Both the position numbers and the translations under genes were made by a program. Source: Calditrichia bacterium (lineage in GTDB: Bacteria; Calditrichota; Calditrichia; RBG-13-44-9; J075). Taken from it: a DNA stretch of 64,000 nt. The first letter of the stretch is position 1. Each line of letters begins with the position of its first letter. Positions 26,966 through 36,150 of the stretch are shown here, piece after piece. The stretch lies in contig JANQRS010000029.1 in the NCBI GenBank assembly GCA_028284445.1, positions 1 through 64,000 on the forward strand, written 5' to 3'. Under the pieces are notes generated by a model. The model saw nothing but the letters and a program-made list of their open reading frames with translations, ran no database searches and had not been told where the DNA came from.

Positions 26966-27892
26966 CTAGGAACGGCGCTCCACTTCCAGGAATATCAGGT
27001 TCTTCAATGGATCACGAAATATCCTGCTGTCGGCAATGGCCGAATTGTCAATCTCCTCGGTTAAAGCAGCCATATCAAACTCGTCGCGATAGATCAGGAA
27101 CCAATCCATAAACGCTTCCATATAGCCGATGTTGTAGAGATTTGGGGAAAAATTGACAAGGAGTAGTTTGCCACCCGGTCGCAGCAGTCGGAACATTTCT
27201 GCGGTCAGGCGTTTGGCCACCGACTCGTTCAAATAATCGTATAACCCTAACGAATAGATGAAGTCGAAGGCGTCTATCTCCAACTTGCGTGTCAGGATAG
27301 AGCGCACAGATGCGTTAACGGCCCTGACCCGGGGTTCCATCATATATTTACGAACTACCTCGAGACTCTCCTCGTCCTGATCCAGGGCGAACAGGGTGCC
27401 TCGAAAGTCTTCATCCAGATTTTCACAAAGCCGCACTTCCCGCAAGTGGCCGCAGGCAACAGATAACATCCGCGCTTGGGGATTGGCTCTGGCTGTTTCG
27501 TCTATGTAACGAGCAGCGATATTCCGCCGTTCGCGAACGCTGATACAACCCGGGGTTGCCAGTTCGTAGCGGTAGATATCGGTGTATTGCTCGGTGTTGA
27601 TGCCCAACTCCTGGTCCAGCGCATACACATAATCCATCATCACCGCATCGCCGGCGTAGCCACGCGGCTTGTGATACGCACGATGGGTAAATGGCGATTT
27701 ATGCAGCAGATCTTTGACCGGGTGCTGACGGCAGCTATCTTTCACAAATGCCTGCCACTCACCGGCGAAAGTCTGTCGCAAATGCAGCAAACCGAACATC
27801 AGTTTATCCATGCCCTCATCCGTTCTACCGGAATTCAGCATCTCATGGACATCATCCAGTAACGGGTCTCCCAACTGCTTCAATAAATACAT
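26966..27892 (-). CDS. Class I SAM-dependent methyltransferase, extracellular-factor (3-OH-PAME synthase) type
   Basis: 308 aa. The start at 27892 is chosen for GAGAGG 6 bases upstream; the frame is open for 39 more codons. N-terminal helical region with the family-like block HKSPFTHRAYHKPRGYAGD, then a Rossmann domain with MLSVACGHLREV (motif I, Cys in place of the usual Gly), LFALDQDEES and IYSLGLYDYLN. The KPRGYAGD block is what I associate with methyltransferases annotated as extracellular-factor 3-hydroxypalmitate methyl ester synthesis, but I hold that link only at moderate confidence. It is convergent with the XAC2610-like gene, 9 bp apart. Confidence 0.8.
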   Translation of the reverse strand: MYLLKQLGDPLLDDVHEMLNSGRTDEGMDKLMFGLLHLRQTFAGEWQAFVKDSCRQHPVKDLLHKSPFTHRAYHKPRGYAGDAVMMDYVYALDQELGINTEQYTDIYRYELATPGCISVRERRNIAARYIDETARANPQARMLSVACGHLREVRLCENLDEDFRGTLFALDQDEESLEVVRKYMMEPRVRAVNASVRSILTRKLEIDAFDFIYSLGLYDYLNESVAKRLTAEMFRLLRPGGKLLLVNFSPNLYNIGYMEAFMDWFLIYRDEFDMAALTEEIDNSAIADSRIFRDPLKNLIFLEVERRS

Positions 27893-28184
27893 GTCGTCCT
27901 CTCCACGATAGTTTGATTGATCGCAAACAGAATGCCACATCTGTTTGCACAGGTGTTGCCTGCCTTTGCAGATATACGATGGCCAAATGTCAAAAGGAAA
28001 ATACCCCAACTCTGTGCTTGAATAGAGCGGCGGGTGATGGCCAGAATCTCATCCCTATCACAATTTTGGGGAAATTTTCTAAGGAAAGTTAAGAGCCATT
28101 CAGGGTTTCACACGATTGCGCGACGGGCCGCTATATAGATTCAAGGAATGGATAGAAAACAAACAGGTAGAAAGGAAGGACCGT

Positions 28185-28955
28185 GTGCGCCACCTAAAGA
28201 TGTTATTGATCGCTCTGTTGTTGGGAAGTTCGGCCGCTGCTCAAAGTTATATATCTTTCGGAATTGGATTTGCCGGTAGTTCCAACAGTTCCGAGGAATT
28301 GGAGGCATTTCGAGAATCGTATAATTGGGTCAACGGCCTGGGACTAACCGCTCCATTTGACGGGTTTCAGTTGGCGCTTGGACTTCGTCCGGGCATCTCA
28401 TTTCGATATTGGGACAAGTGGAATGTGGCGACGTCTGCCGGTTATTTCAAGCTGGTCGAAAAAGATTTTGCCAATTTCTCCGATGGTGCCGCGCGGCAGC
28501 TTGAACTGATTACCACCAGCGCCTTTGCTGATTTGGAATTCGGCAGAACCTTTGGTTCCTTTTTCCTCAACGGACTTGCTTCTATCTATCCGGCACGGTC
28601 CAGCCGCCTTGAAAGTAATTATTTGCGGCCTCCGGAAGCGGATGACAGCATCGAGTTGAGCGGTAGTTATAAGGCCGCACGCTCCTGGTCAGCTGATCTG
28701 GGTTTGCATGTCGGTTATTTTAAAGCACCCCTAATCTTGTCCGCCCGGATTTCTTTTCCGGTAGCGACAAACGGTGGCGAATACATGCTCAGTGATAATA
28801 ACTCGGAGAAGAACAGCCAGGGAATATCTGAGTTTCCCAGTGACTACGTCAATTTTGTGCAAGGGAATAGCTATGAGGCAATTTCCAGCGACATCGACGG
28901 ATTCAAAATTGTTTTCGAGATGGGGTATGCTCTCGAAATTTTCAATAGAAAATAG
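28185..28955 (+). CDS. Outer-membrane beta-barrel protein (hypothetical)
   Basis: 256 aa. The start is probably a GTG at 28185, because AAGGAAGGA precedes it and a signal peptide (MLLIALLLGSSAAAQ) follows at once. The mature part is rich in alternating hydrophobic strands with Gly/Ser/Asp turns (SYISFGIGFAGSS, FQLALGLRPGISFRYWDKWNVATSAGYFK, SADLGLHVGYFKAPLILSARISF) and ends on an aromatic-rich strand (FEMGYALEIFNRK). This fits a small porin-like or OmpW-type barrel of 8-10 strands. No family assigned. Confidence 0.7.
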   Translation: MRHLKMLLIALLLGSSAAAQSYISFGIGFAGSSNSSEELEAFRESYNWVNGLGLTAPFDGFQLALGLRPGISFRYWDKWNVATSAGYFKLVEKDFANFSDGAARQLELITTSAFADLEFGRTFGSFFLNGLASIYPARSSRLESNYLRPPEADDSIELSGSYKAARSWSADLGLHVGYFKAPLILSARISFPVATNGGEYMLSDNNSEKNSQGISEFPSDYVNFVQGNSYEAISSDIDGFKIVFEMGYALEIFNRK

Positions 28956-29158
28956 CGTCAAAAGATCAACTTTTTTTGCCTGGCTGCGTATAAGCAACGA
29001 CGGCCAGGCTCTAGCAGCGAATAGTTCCTTCCGAGAATCCCTCCAGTCTGGCAATAAATCTACATTGATTTTATGATCGATAACTCGTAAATGTATAGCA
29101 TTGATGATATCGTTCTGATGTGATTTTTCCATCCATTAGCCGAGGAGAGGCATGTCAA

Positions 29159-31618
29159 ATGAAAGAAATCCAGTATGTTTTGCACAAATCGTTTCATCGA
29201 ATTGCTCTATCCGCATTACTCGTATCGCTACTGATTCCACTTTGTATACTTGCAGAAGATGATAAGTCGGAATGGCCCGGCTGGCGCGGGAAAAATTTCG
29301 ATGCTGTTGCCGGACTTGACGGTATGCTTGGCGGCAATAGCGATGTCGGATTAAAAGTTGTGTGGAGAGAAACTCTCGGCTCCGGTTATTCCAGCGTGTC
29401 TGTTGTAGATAAGCGTGCCATTACCATGTACTCAGATGGTCAGCGCGACAAGCTTATTGCCTTCGATGCCAACAGCGGCAAGAAGCTTTGGGAGTATGAT
29501 ATCGACGAAACATATCGGGGCCATGATGGATCTCATGATGGGCCCATTTCTACCCCCTTCATCCATGAAGAGACCGTTTTTGGGCTGAGTCCGCGCGGCA
29601 TGTTGGTGGCCGTAAACGCCGAAACCGGCGCCAAAATCTGGTCTGTGAATATCGTCGAAAACTACAAAGCCCCGAAACCGCATTACGGTTTTTCTACATC
29701 GCCGATTGTTGTAAATAATACACTACTGGTGGAAATGGGCGGGAAAGAGAAAAATAGCATTGCAGGCTTCAAACCGGAAAGCGGGGAACTGTTGTGGTCG
29801 ACGGGCGAAGACGCCGTCACCTATCAATCCCCGATGTTAATCGACCTGGATGGCCAGCCGCAGATCCTGTTCTCCGGCAATCGCTTTCTTTATGGCCTAG
29901 ATCCGCAGGATGGATCAATACTTTGGGAATATAATCACGGCGGCGATGGCGCGCCACCCGGTAGTGGGGTGTTGACCCCGGTTCGCATGGATGGCAATCA
30001 GTTTTTCCTGGCGCATAAATTTCGCGAAGGCATGGTGGTTAATATCCAAAAAGGCAGCGATAACTATCAGTTTGAAGAAGTTTGGACCTCCGGAAATTTG
30101 AAGCAGACCTATAGTACGCCGGTGTATCACGATGGCTACCTCTTTGGATACAAGGGGCGCTTGTTTCAATGTGTCGATGGAGCAACCGGGAAGGTTGTTT
30201 GGCGTTCCCGAACGCCCGGTGATGGTTTCCCGATGCTGCTCGATGGCCACCTGGCAGTGTTGACAAAAAAGGGGGCCCTTCATATTGCCAAAGCCTCACC
30301 GGACGGGTATCAGGAAGTGGCCGCAATGCAGCTGTTCGATGATCATACCTGGTCACCGATTAGTGTTGCCAACGGAATGATCTATGCCCGAAGCTTCAAG
30401 GAAATTACTGCCTTGAAAATCGAAAATTTGAGCAAACAGCTTGCTCAGGGTGATTTAAAATTGGCCGGGCAGCTCCCTGACTCGAAGTTTGCCAAATGGG
30501 TCAAACAAGTCGAAGCTGCCGAAAACAAGAAGACAATGATTGACAATTTCATGTCAAGGCAAGCGGATTTCCCGATCATCGAAGGTGATAATCAGGCACA
30601 TATCATTTATCGAGGTGAGGTGAAAGACATTGTGATTAGCGGTGATATGATTAGCAGTCGCAACGAAGACCCGATGAATCGAATTGAAGGAACTGACTTC
30701 TATTACTATTCTTTCGAACTGGATCCGGCCGCCCGGATTGACTACCGTTTTATTCGCGACTTCGAAGATCAAGTAGCAGATCCCCTGAACAAGCGCGTTG
30801 GCAAAACCATTGGTATCGACAATTCGCCGGCTGAGACCTCTTGGTTGGCTATGCCGAAGTGGAAGTCTCCGGCGCATCTTGCTGAGCAGGCGGATGGTGC
30901 ACGTGGCACCGTGGATTCATTATCCTTTGATAGTGAAGCGATGGGTGACACCCGCTCTGCCAAGGTCTATTTACCGCCGGGCTACGCAGATAGCGATAAG
31001 GGCTATCCCGTAGTTTACTATCATGACGGTTTTATGGCAGAGTTCAGTGGAAATGTACCAAACTCGCTGGATAATCTCATTGGTGAACAAATTGCCCCGG
31101 TGATTGCCGTTTTTATCCAGCCCGGAAAGAACGTTCGTGCAGAATATCGCGGTGGGCTGGTCACTAAATATTCGAAGATGTTCCTTGACGAGCTCATCCC
31201 GCTGATTGATGAGACCTATCGTACCCAGGCAACGCCGGAAGCGCGACTCAGCATCGGTACCGGGGCGTCAGCTTCGGCTGTTTTGTATTCTGCGTTCAGC
31301 AATTACGGTTCGGTAACTAATCTGTCTTTACAGACGGTGCCGGCTTTGGACTTTTACATCAATATGCTTGATCAGATGATAAAAGGAATTGATGAGCAAC
31401 CGGCGCGCATTTACCTTGACTGGGGCAAGTATGATATTCGTGCTGCCCACGAAGGCTGGGATATGCGCGATTTGAATGCCCGCCTCGGGAAAATGCTTGA
31501 GAAAAAAGGCTACGAGGTTGCCGGTGGAGAATTTGTTGACGGCAGCGGCTGGCTAAGCTGGCGTAATCGAACAGATGTGATCCTCAAACATTTTTTCCCG
31601 GCCAACGCCGGTGGATAA
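29159..31618 (+). CDS. PQQ-type beta-propeller fused to E-set and esterase-like domain
   Basis: 819 aa. The start at 29159 has GAGGAGAGG about 8 bases upstream; a signal peptide follows (CILAED). Residues about 35-430 are a WD40-like PQQ propeller (WPGWRG, AFDANSGKKLWEY, AVNAETGAKIWSV, CVDGATGKVVWRS). Residues about 455-570 look like a CBM48/enterochelin-esterase-type E-set (DFPIIEGDNQAHIIYRGEV, YYYSFELDPAARIDYRF). The C-terminus (about 590-819) is an esterase D fold (KVYLPPGYADSDKGYPVVYYHDG). The nucleophile elbow reads SIGTGASASA instead of GxSxGG and the histidine position reads GSGWLSW instead of GxHxWxxW, so it is probably catalytically dead. Exported, function unknown. Confidence 0.85.
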   Translation: MKEIQYVLHKSFHRIALSALLVSLLIPLCILAEDDKSEWPGWRGKNFDAVAGLDGMLGGNSDVGLKVVWRETLGSGYSSVSVVDKRAITMYSDGQRDKLIAFDANSGKKLWEYDIDETYRGHDGSHDGPISTPFIHEETVFGLSPRGMLVAVNAETGAKIWSVNIVENYKAPKPHYGFSTSPIVVNNTLLVEMGGKEKNSIAGFKPESGELLWSTGEDAVTYQSPMLIDLDGQPQILFSGNRFLYGLDPQDGSILWEYNHGGDGAPPGSGVLTPVRMDGNQFFLAHKFREGMVVNIQKGSDNYQFEEVWTSGNLKQTYSTPVYHDGYLFGYKGRLFQCVDGATGKVVWRSRTPGDGFPMLLDGHLAVLTKKGALHIAKASPDGYQEVAAMQLFDDHTWSPISVANGMIYARSFKEITALKIENLSKQLAQGDLKLAGQLPDSKFAKWVKQVEAAENKKTMIDNFMSRQADFPIIEGDNQAHIIYRGEVKDIVISGDMISSRNEDPMNRIEGTDFYYYSFELDPAARIDYRFIRDFEDQVADPLNKRVGKTIGIDNSPAETSWLAMPKWKSPAHLAEQADGARGTVDSLSFDSEAMGDTRSAKVYLPPGYADSDKGYPVVYYHDGFMAEFSGNVPNSLDNLIGEQIAPVIAVFIQPGKNVRAEYRGGLVTKYSKMFLDELIPLIDETYRTQATPEARLSIGTGASASAVLYSAFSNYGSVTNLSLQTVPALDFYINMLDQMIKGIDEQPARIYLDWGKYDIRAAHEGWDMRDLNARLGKMLEKKGYEVAGGEFVDGSGWLSWRNRTDVILKHFFPANAGG

Positions 31619-31633
31619 CTGCGAAAATGAAAG

Positions 31634-31657
31634 CCCCGAATTCGATAGGATTCGGGG
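31634..31657 (+). terminator. Hairpin just after the propeller-esterase gene
   Basis: CCCCGAA, a 10-base loop, TTCGGGG. 15 bp after the stop codon; no T-run, so termination efficiency is unclear. Confidence 0.6.
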
Positions 31658-31717
31658 GGTGTTGCGATGTTTGAATTTATTTGCCATTGAACGCATGTTG
31701 GTCTCAAACGATGATGT

Positions 31718-32110
31718 CCCTTCCCACAAGTTCGTCAAGGACGAACATATGGCTGCGCTATGAAACGGCTCCGCCGTTTTTCCGATGACCGGTCACCGTT
31801 GACCGGTCACCGATCATCGTTCAACGGTTTTTCAATGCTTCAATCTTCAATCTTCAATACCCTTTCCCACAAGTTCGTCAGAAACGAACATATGGCTGCG
31901 CTATGAAACGGCTCCGCCGTTTTTCCGTTGACCGGTCACCGATCATCGTTCAACGGTTTTTCAATCCTTCAATCTTCAATGCCCGTTTCCACCCGTTCGT
32001 CAGGAACGAACATATGGCTGTGTTATGAAACGGCTCCGCCGTTTTTCCGTTGACCGGTCACCGATCATCGTTCAACGGTTTTTCAATCTTTCAATCTTCA
32101 ATCTTCAATA
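31718..32110. repeat. Three tandem copies of a 122-142-bp non-coding repeat
   Basis: Copies at about 31718-31859, 31860-31981 and 31982-32110, with the first 9 bases of a fourth at 32111. Each copy has, in order: the dyad GTTCGT-N5-ACGAAC, a CATATGGCTG word, a hairpin AAACGGC TCC GCCGTTT followed by T5, TTGACCGGTCACCGATCATCG, TTCAACGGTTTTTCAAT, and two to three copies of a heptamer ATCTTCA. Copy 1 carries an extra 14-bp duplication of GACCGGTCACCGTT. No gene in 31619-32242; the next start codon is at 32243. Confidence 0.93.
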
Positions 32111-32242
32111 CCCTTTCCCCCCTGAATTCTGTTAGGCGTGTGGTCAAAATCTCTTTAAAAACACTCCTTTTTGATAGGTTCATTACCGGGATAAAATCTG
32201 TAGGTTTTGGTAGCAAATAGATATAAAGAAAGGTTGTGAAAA

Positions 32243-32953
32243 ATGAACAACAAAAAAAATCAATACCTGTATAACCTGAAAGCTCTTCTCGCATTGTTTG
32301 TCGCAAGCGGCTGGCTGTTTAGTAGCGCTGCGCTTGCTCAGGACATCGCGCCCTGCGTCTATTTTGATTATGGATTTGTGCCCTTCGATCGTGCTTGTGA
32401 AAGCTTGAAAGGTAGTGAGATTGATAAGGCAATGGTGGAAGAAATGAGTCAACGTGTTGGCGAATTTCAAGAGCATTGGGATGTTTACGGAACGCCAATG
32501 ATCGAGATGATTATCAAGGAGGTGGGGAAGCCTTTTCGCTATCGTGATATTATAGCGACCATGTCGGTGTGTGATTTTTACTCGATGAGCCATCCGCTGA
32601 TTCTCAATATGCGCCGCTTTTTGAAAAACGGGCCGGAAGCGCAGCCTCATAGCAAGCAGCGGTTCCTTGCACTGGTCGTACACGAGTTGCTGCATATTTA
32701 TATCAGCAATATTGGCCTGGAAGGGTTGCCCATGGCTGAAAAATACAAGGATGAGCCCTTTAGCGTTCGCAGTCATGTTTACCTGATGGCCTTGATGAAA
32801 ATGATGTATCTGAAATCAGGTCAAGTGAATGCGTATCAGGATATGCTGGATCTTGAGAAAGAAAAGAATCGCCCGATTTACCTGCGGTCTTGGGAAATCG
32901 TCAATGAGCTGGAAGACTATCAAGCGTTCGTCAAGGAGTTACGCGAGAAATAG
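32243..32953 (+). CDS. Secreted HExxH protein of unknown family
   Basis: 236 aa, AAAGG 8 bases before the ATG. Signal peptide (ending AALAQ). Two early cysteines (PCVYF, RACES) and one later (SVCDF) suggest a disulfide in the periplasm. The central helix VVHELLHIYIS near residue 146 gives an HExxH zinc site; a possible third ligand lies in the following helix (SHVYLMALMKM). The end is charged helical. It may be a minimal metalloprotease; no family recognised. The 3' end is convergent with DUF502, sharing a hairpin. Confidence 0.72.
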   Translation: MNNKKNQYLYNLKALLALFVASGWLFSSAALAQDIAPCVYFDYGFVPFDRACESLKGSEIDKAMVEEMSQRVGEFQEHWDVYGTPMIEMIIKEVGKPFRYRDIIATMSVCDFYSMSHPLILNMRRFLKNGPEAQPHSKQRFLALVVHELLHIYISNIGLEGLPMAEKYKDEPFSVRSHVYLMALMKMMYLKSGQVNAYQDMLDLEKEKNRPIYLRSWEIVNELEDYQAFVKELREK

Positions 32954-32954
32954 C

Positions 32955-32977
32955 AAGGCGCAAGATTACTGCGCCTT
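32955..32977. terminator. Shared hairpin between convergent genes
   Basis: AAGGCGCA, loop AGATTAC, TGCGCCTT. Begins 1 bp after the stop of the HExxH gene and includes the last codons of the DUF502 gene on the other strand. Likely bidirectional terminator. Confidence 0.65.
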
Positions 32978-33613
32978 CTTGACATCCGTTTTTATGTCGA
33001 TCGGGATGGTTTGATGTTCTTTCAAGTATGCCTTCAGGATGGCAGCTGATCCGGCGCCGCATGATAACACGGAGCGGATTGCCTTTTCAACTGGAATGTC
33101 CACCTCAAAAACCCGATCCGGATTCATGTGGTAGATATGCCCGGCGGTCATATTCAGACCAAATGGCACAAATACTGTGAAAGTTCCGTTCTTGTGATAC
33201 TCTGTGATAAATCCAGTCATGAGCGTGTCATTTTCGAGGGGGCGAACCAGGGCGACCGAAGAAAACGGTGATTTTGACTGCCCGAAAAACTGCATTACCG
33301 TTTCTTTTATCATTGTGTATCCTGGCGCGACAGCCAGGATGCGATTTTCCAACCCGCGATGAATAAAATTGCCGACACGTGTCTTTACGAGGATGCCGAC
33401 CATAAAGCAAATTGCCAGGATGGTCACCATAACCACAAAATCGGCAAAGACTTCCGGAAGCGGAAAGTAGTCCAGAAGAAGGTTGGTAATCGGTTGAATC
33501 AGATCTGTTACAAAGCCGAAGAGCCATCTGAAAACCAGAATGAATATGGCCACCGGCAGAATAACGACAACGCCACCCAACAATGACGTTCGGATAAAAT
33601 TCTTGATCTGCAT
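32966..33613 (-). CDS. DUF502 family membrane protein
   Basis: 215 aa. Two membrane helices in the N-terminal half (SLLGGVVVILPVAIFILVFRWLFG and FVVMVTILAICFMVGILV) and a cytoplasmic or periplasmic remainder with the DUF502 landmarks PGYTMIKETVMQFF, GFITEYHKNGTFTVFVPFGLN and SVLSCGAGS. The family is widespread and uncharacterised. It is a single gene; the DNA upstream (33614-33939) shows no partner. Confidence 0.93.
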   Translation of the reverse strand: MQIKNFIRTSLLGGVVVILPVAIFILVFRWLFGFVTDLIQPITNLLLDYFPLPEVFADFVVMVTILAICFMVGILVKTRVGNFIHRGLENRILAVAPGYTMIKETVMQFFGQSKSPFSSVALVRPLENDTLMTGFITEYHKNGTFTVFVPFGLNMTAGHIYHMNPDRVFEVDIPVEKAIRSVLSCGAGSAAILKAYLKEHQTIPIDIKTDVKKAQ

Positions 33614-33939
33614 GTGTTATCGAAGCTCCTTCAATTTGCGGCGAACACCTTTAATATCGGAATTTTTCTACCGCGCCGCCACTCTATTCTTACCCCCAAT
33701 TAGTGATTTGTTGAATCTTTTTTGCGGCGAATTGCCCTCTTTATGGCATATTTTCATTGGATTTATGGAGAGATATCCTTCATAAATGGCCCGTTTTGGG
33801 TATTCATCTCAGGTGCGGGATTTGCTAATTTATTGCCAGATCATTCACAGGTATGGATAGCTGGGATCAGGTCCAATGGCGATGAGGGCGCTGTTTGACG
33901 TACCTGATTTCAACGTGGAATCAAAAGCTGGGGGCGAGA
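33614..33939. other. Intergenic region between divergent genes
   Basis: About 325 bp between DUF502 and the sigma factor gene. AT-rich stretches could hold both promoters, but I cannot single one out. No repeat or RNA seen. Confidence 0.4.
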
Positions 33940-34518
33940 ATGAAGGAGCGAAGCACTCTTGCCAGCAAGGAGTTGTCTGCTTTGTTGGAAAGAATTAGGG
34001 AAGGCGATATTTCTGCCGAAGATACCTTGCTTGAATATATTCAGGCATTTGAAAGGGTTGATGTGATCTTGAAGCAGCGCTTGCGTGCGCCGTTTGAGGA
34101 TCAGCAGGATTTAGCCAACGAAATCATTGCCGCGTTTATTATCTACCTTCGTCGCGGTATGTATCGTGCCAACAAAGGCACAATCACCTCCTATCTATGG
34201 GGCATCAGTCGCAATAAGATCCGCGACTATCTCAGGCATAAACAGCGCTTCGAGAAAGAAGTATTCTTCGAAAATAATTTTGAGGATTCCAGTGAAAAGG
34301 AGCAGGAGTTCTCGGAACTGCGAGATCGTTTTCGGCGGGGTATTACGGAACTGGATAGCAAGTATCAGCAAGTGATCATTATGCGCTATTATGAAAATCT
34401 TTCGCCTGGCGAAATTTCCAGTGAGCTGAATATCAACCGCAATCAGGTTTACAATCGCTTACACTATGCCCTGCGTTTGTTAGGGGATATATATTCCCGG
34501 CAAGCTATCGCGATATAG
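33940..34518 (+). CDS. ECF-type RNA polymerase sigma factor
   Basis: 192 aa from the ATG at 33940 (a TTG at 33895 would add 15 residues). Region 2 includes EDQQDLANEIIAAFIIYLRRG and the DNA-contacting TSYLWGISRNKIRDYLRHKQR; region 4 is LDSKYQQVIIMRYYENLSPGEISSELNINRNQVYNRLHYALR, a clear sigma-70 helix-turn-helix. No anti-sigma gene is adjacent. A strong terminator follows at once, so it is monocistronic. The target promoters are unknown. Confidence 0.88.
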   Translation: MKERSTLASKELSALLERIREGDISAEDTLLEYIQAFERVDVILKQRLRAPFEDQQDLANEIIAAFIIYLRRGMYRANKGTITSYLWGISRNKIRDYLRHKQRFEKEVFFENNFEDSSEKEQEFSELRDRFRRGITELDSKYQQVIIMRYYENLSPGEISSELNINRNQVYNRLHYALRLLGDIYSRQAIAI

Positions 34519-34542
34519 CCGTACAGGAGATACATGGAAGTT

Positions 34543-34576
34543 GCCCGGTGCCGGAATGTCGGCACCGGGCATTTTT
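34543..34576 (+). terminator. Rho-independent terminator
   Basis: GCCCGGTGCC, loop GGAATGTC, GGCACCGGGC, then A and T5. 24 bp after the sigma factor stop and 3 bp before the end of aceA on the other strand; the best intrinsic terminator in the window. Confidence 0.93.
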
Positions 34577-34578
34577 GC

Positions 34579-35868
34579 TTAGTCGATAAATTGTTCTTCT
34601 TCAGTTGAACCTTTTAGTGCTGCCGTTGAGGCTTTGCCACCCGAAATAACATTCTGAACCTCATCAAAATAACCTGCACCCACAAAGCTTTGATGCTTGA
34701 TTGCCCGGAATCCATGGGTCTTTTCGAGGTCAAATTCGCGGTCTTGTAATTTGGAGTAAGCGGCCATGCCCTTATCGCGATAACCAACAGCCAGGTCAAA
34801 CATGCTGGTATTGAGGGTGTGAAATCCCGCCAGGGTGACGAACTGGAATTTATATCCCATGGCGCCCAGTTCGCGTTGGAATTTGGCAATGGTTGCTTCG
34901 TCCAGATGCCGCTTCCAATTGAAGGAAGGTGAGCAGTTATAAGCCAGCATTTTGCCGGGATATTCCCGATGAATGGCTTCTGCGAATTTACGGGCGTCTT
35001 CCAGGTCCGGCGTGGAGGTTTCGCACCAGATTAAATCGGAATATTCAGCGTATGCCAATCCGCGGGCAATCGCGCGATCCAGGCTGCCTTTGAGGCGATA
35101 AAATCCCTCGATGGTGCGTCCGGCTTCAAAATCGATAAACTGGTGGTCTTGCTCATCGACATCACTGGTGATCAGTTTGGCGCTGAAAGCATCAGTGCGC
35201 GCAATGAGAATGGTTGGGATATCCATGACGTCTGCAGCGAGGCGGGCTGCGACCAACTTACGCACAAATTCATTTGTCGGCACAAGGACTTTGCCTCCCA
35301 TATGCCCGCATTTCTTGGCGGAAGCAAGCTGATCTTCGAAGTGCACGCCGGCAGCACCCGCTTCAATCATCATGCGCATCAATTCAAATGCATTTAACGG
35401 TCCGCCAAAACCGGCCTCGGCGTCGGCCACGATGGGTGCCAGCCAGTGGACATCGTCGCGATTGTCCATGTGGTCAATTTGGTCAGCTCGGGTAAGGGCA
35501 TTGTTGATTTTCCGAATCACATTAGGCACACTATCCGCCGGATAAAGGCTTTGATCAGGATACATTGTTCCGGCATGATTGGCGTCTGCGGCTACTTGCC
35601 AGCCGCTCAGGTAAATGGCTTTTAAACCTGCCTGCACTTGCTGGACTGCCTGATTCCCGGTCAAAGCACCAAGTGCGTTGATATACGGTTCGGTATGAAG
35701 CAGATGCAGCAGGCGTTCGGCGCCAAGACGGGCGAGTGAATATTCAATTTTCACCGAGCCACGCAAGCGGACGACGTCTTCCGCCGAATAGGGGCGGCGA
35801 ATGTGTTTCCAGCGGGGATCAGTCTCCCATGATTTTTTTAGTTGATCGATTTGCGTTTGGCGGTTCAT
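34579..35868 (-). CDS. aceA: Isocitrate lyase
   Basis: 429 aa, close to E. coli AceA (434). AAAGGAG precedes the ATG. The catalytic loop KKCGHMGGKVL is near residue 190, with the metal-binding VADAEAGFGG before it and the RTDAFSAK and WCETSTPDLEDARKFA segments after it, all typical of isocitrate rather than methylisocitrate lyase. First enzyme of the glyoxylate bypass, splitting isocitrate into glyoxylate and succinate for growth on acetate or fatty acids. No malate synthase gene is in the window. A 16-bp direct repeat about 200 bp upstream may be an operator. Confidence 0.97.
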   Translation of the reverse strand: MNRQTQIDQLKKSWETDPRWKHIRRPYSAEDVVRLRGSVKIEYSLARLGAERLLHLLHTEPYINALGALTGNQAVQQVQAGLKAIYLSGWQVAADANHAGTMYPDQSLYPADSVPNVIRKINNALTRADQIDHMDNRDDVHWLAPIVADAEAGFGGPLNAFELMRMMIEAGAAGVHFEDQLASAKKCGHMGGKVLVPTNEFVRKLVAARLAADVMDIPTILIARTDAFSAKLITSDVDEQDHQFIDFEAGRTIEGFYRLKGSLDRAIARGLAYAEYSDLIWCETSTPDLEDARKFAEAIHREYPGKMLAYNCSPSFNWKRHLDEATIAKFQRELGAMGYKFQFVTLAGFHTLNTSMFDLAVGYRDKGMAAYSKLQDREFDLEKTHGFRAIKHQSFVGAGYFDEVQNVISGGKASTAALKGSTEEEQFID

Positions 35869-36064
35869 GCTGAAACTCCTTTATGATGGACGTTGAACGA
35901 CCCCGGGCGTCACCGCTGGCAATCCGGATTAAACGAGATGGCACTGGATCGCCGACAATAATGGCCGGATTAACTAATAGGATATATCGACGACGGTCTG
36001 CATAAATTGACCCTAAAGTGTCGGATATGGGTTTCAGAATATGAATGAGAGCGAAATTCGACTC

Positions 36065-36102
36065 GAGATATATTTCACAAACTAATGAGATATATTTCAC
36101 AA
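36065..36102 (-). promoter_or_regulatory. 16-bp direct repeat upstream of aceA
   Basis: GAGATATATTTCACAA occurs at 36065-36080 and again, identical, at 36087-36102, a 22-bp period or about two helical turns. On the coding strand of aceA each half reads TTGTGAAATATATCTC. The TTGTGA part resembles a CRP/FNR half site or a -35 box. About 200 bp before the aceA start and 50 bp after the end of upp. Confidence 0.5.
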
Positions 36103-36150
36103 GCAAGTGTAAATATAATTACATACAGAAAAGTGGGAAAAAGGGCGGGA

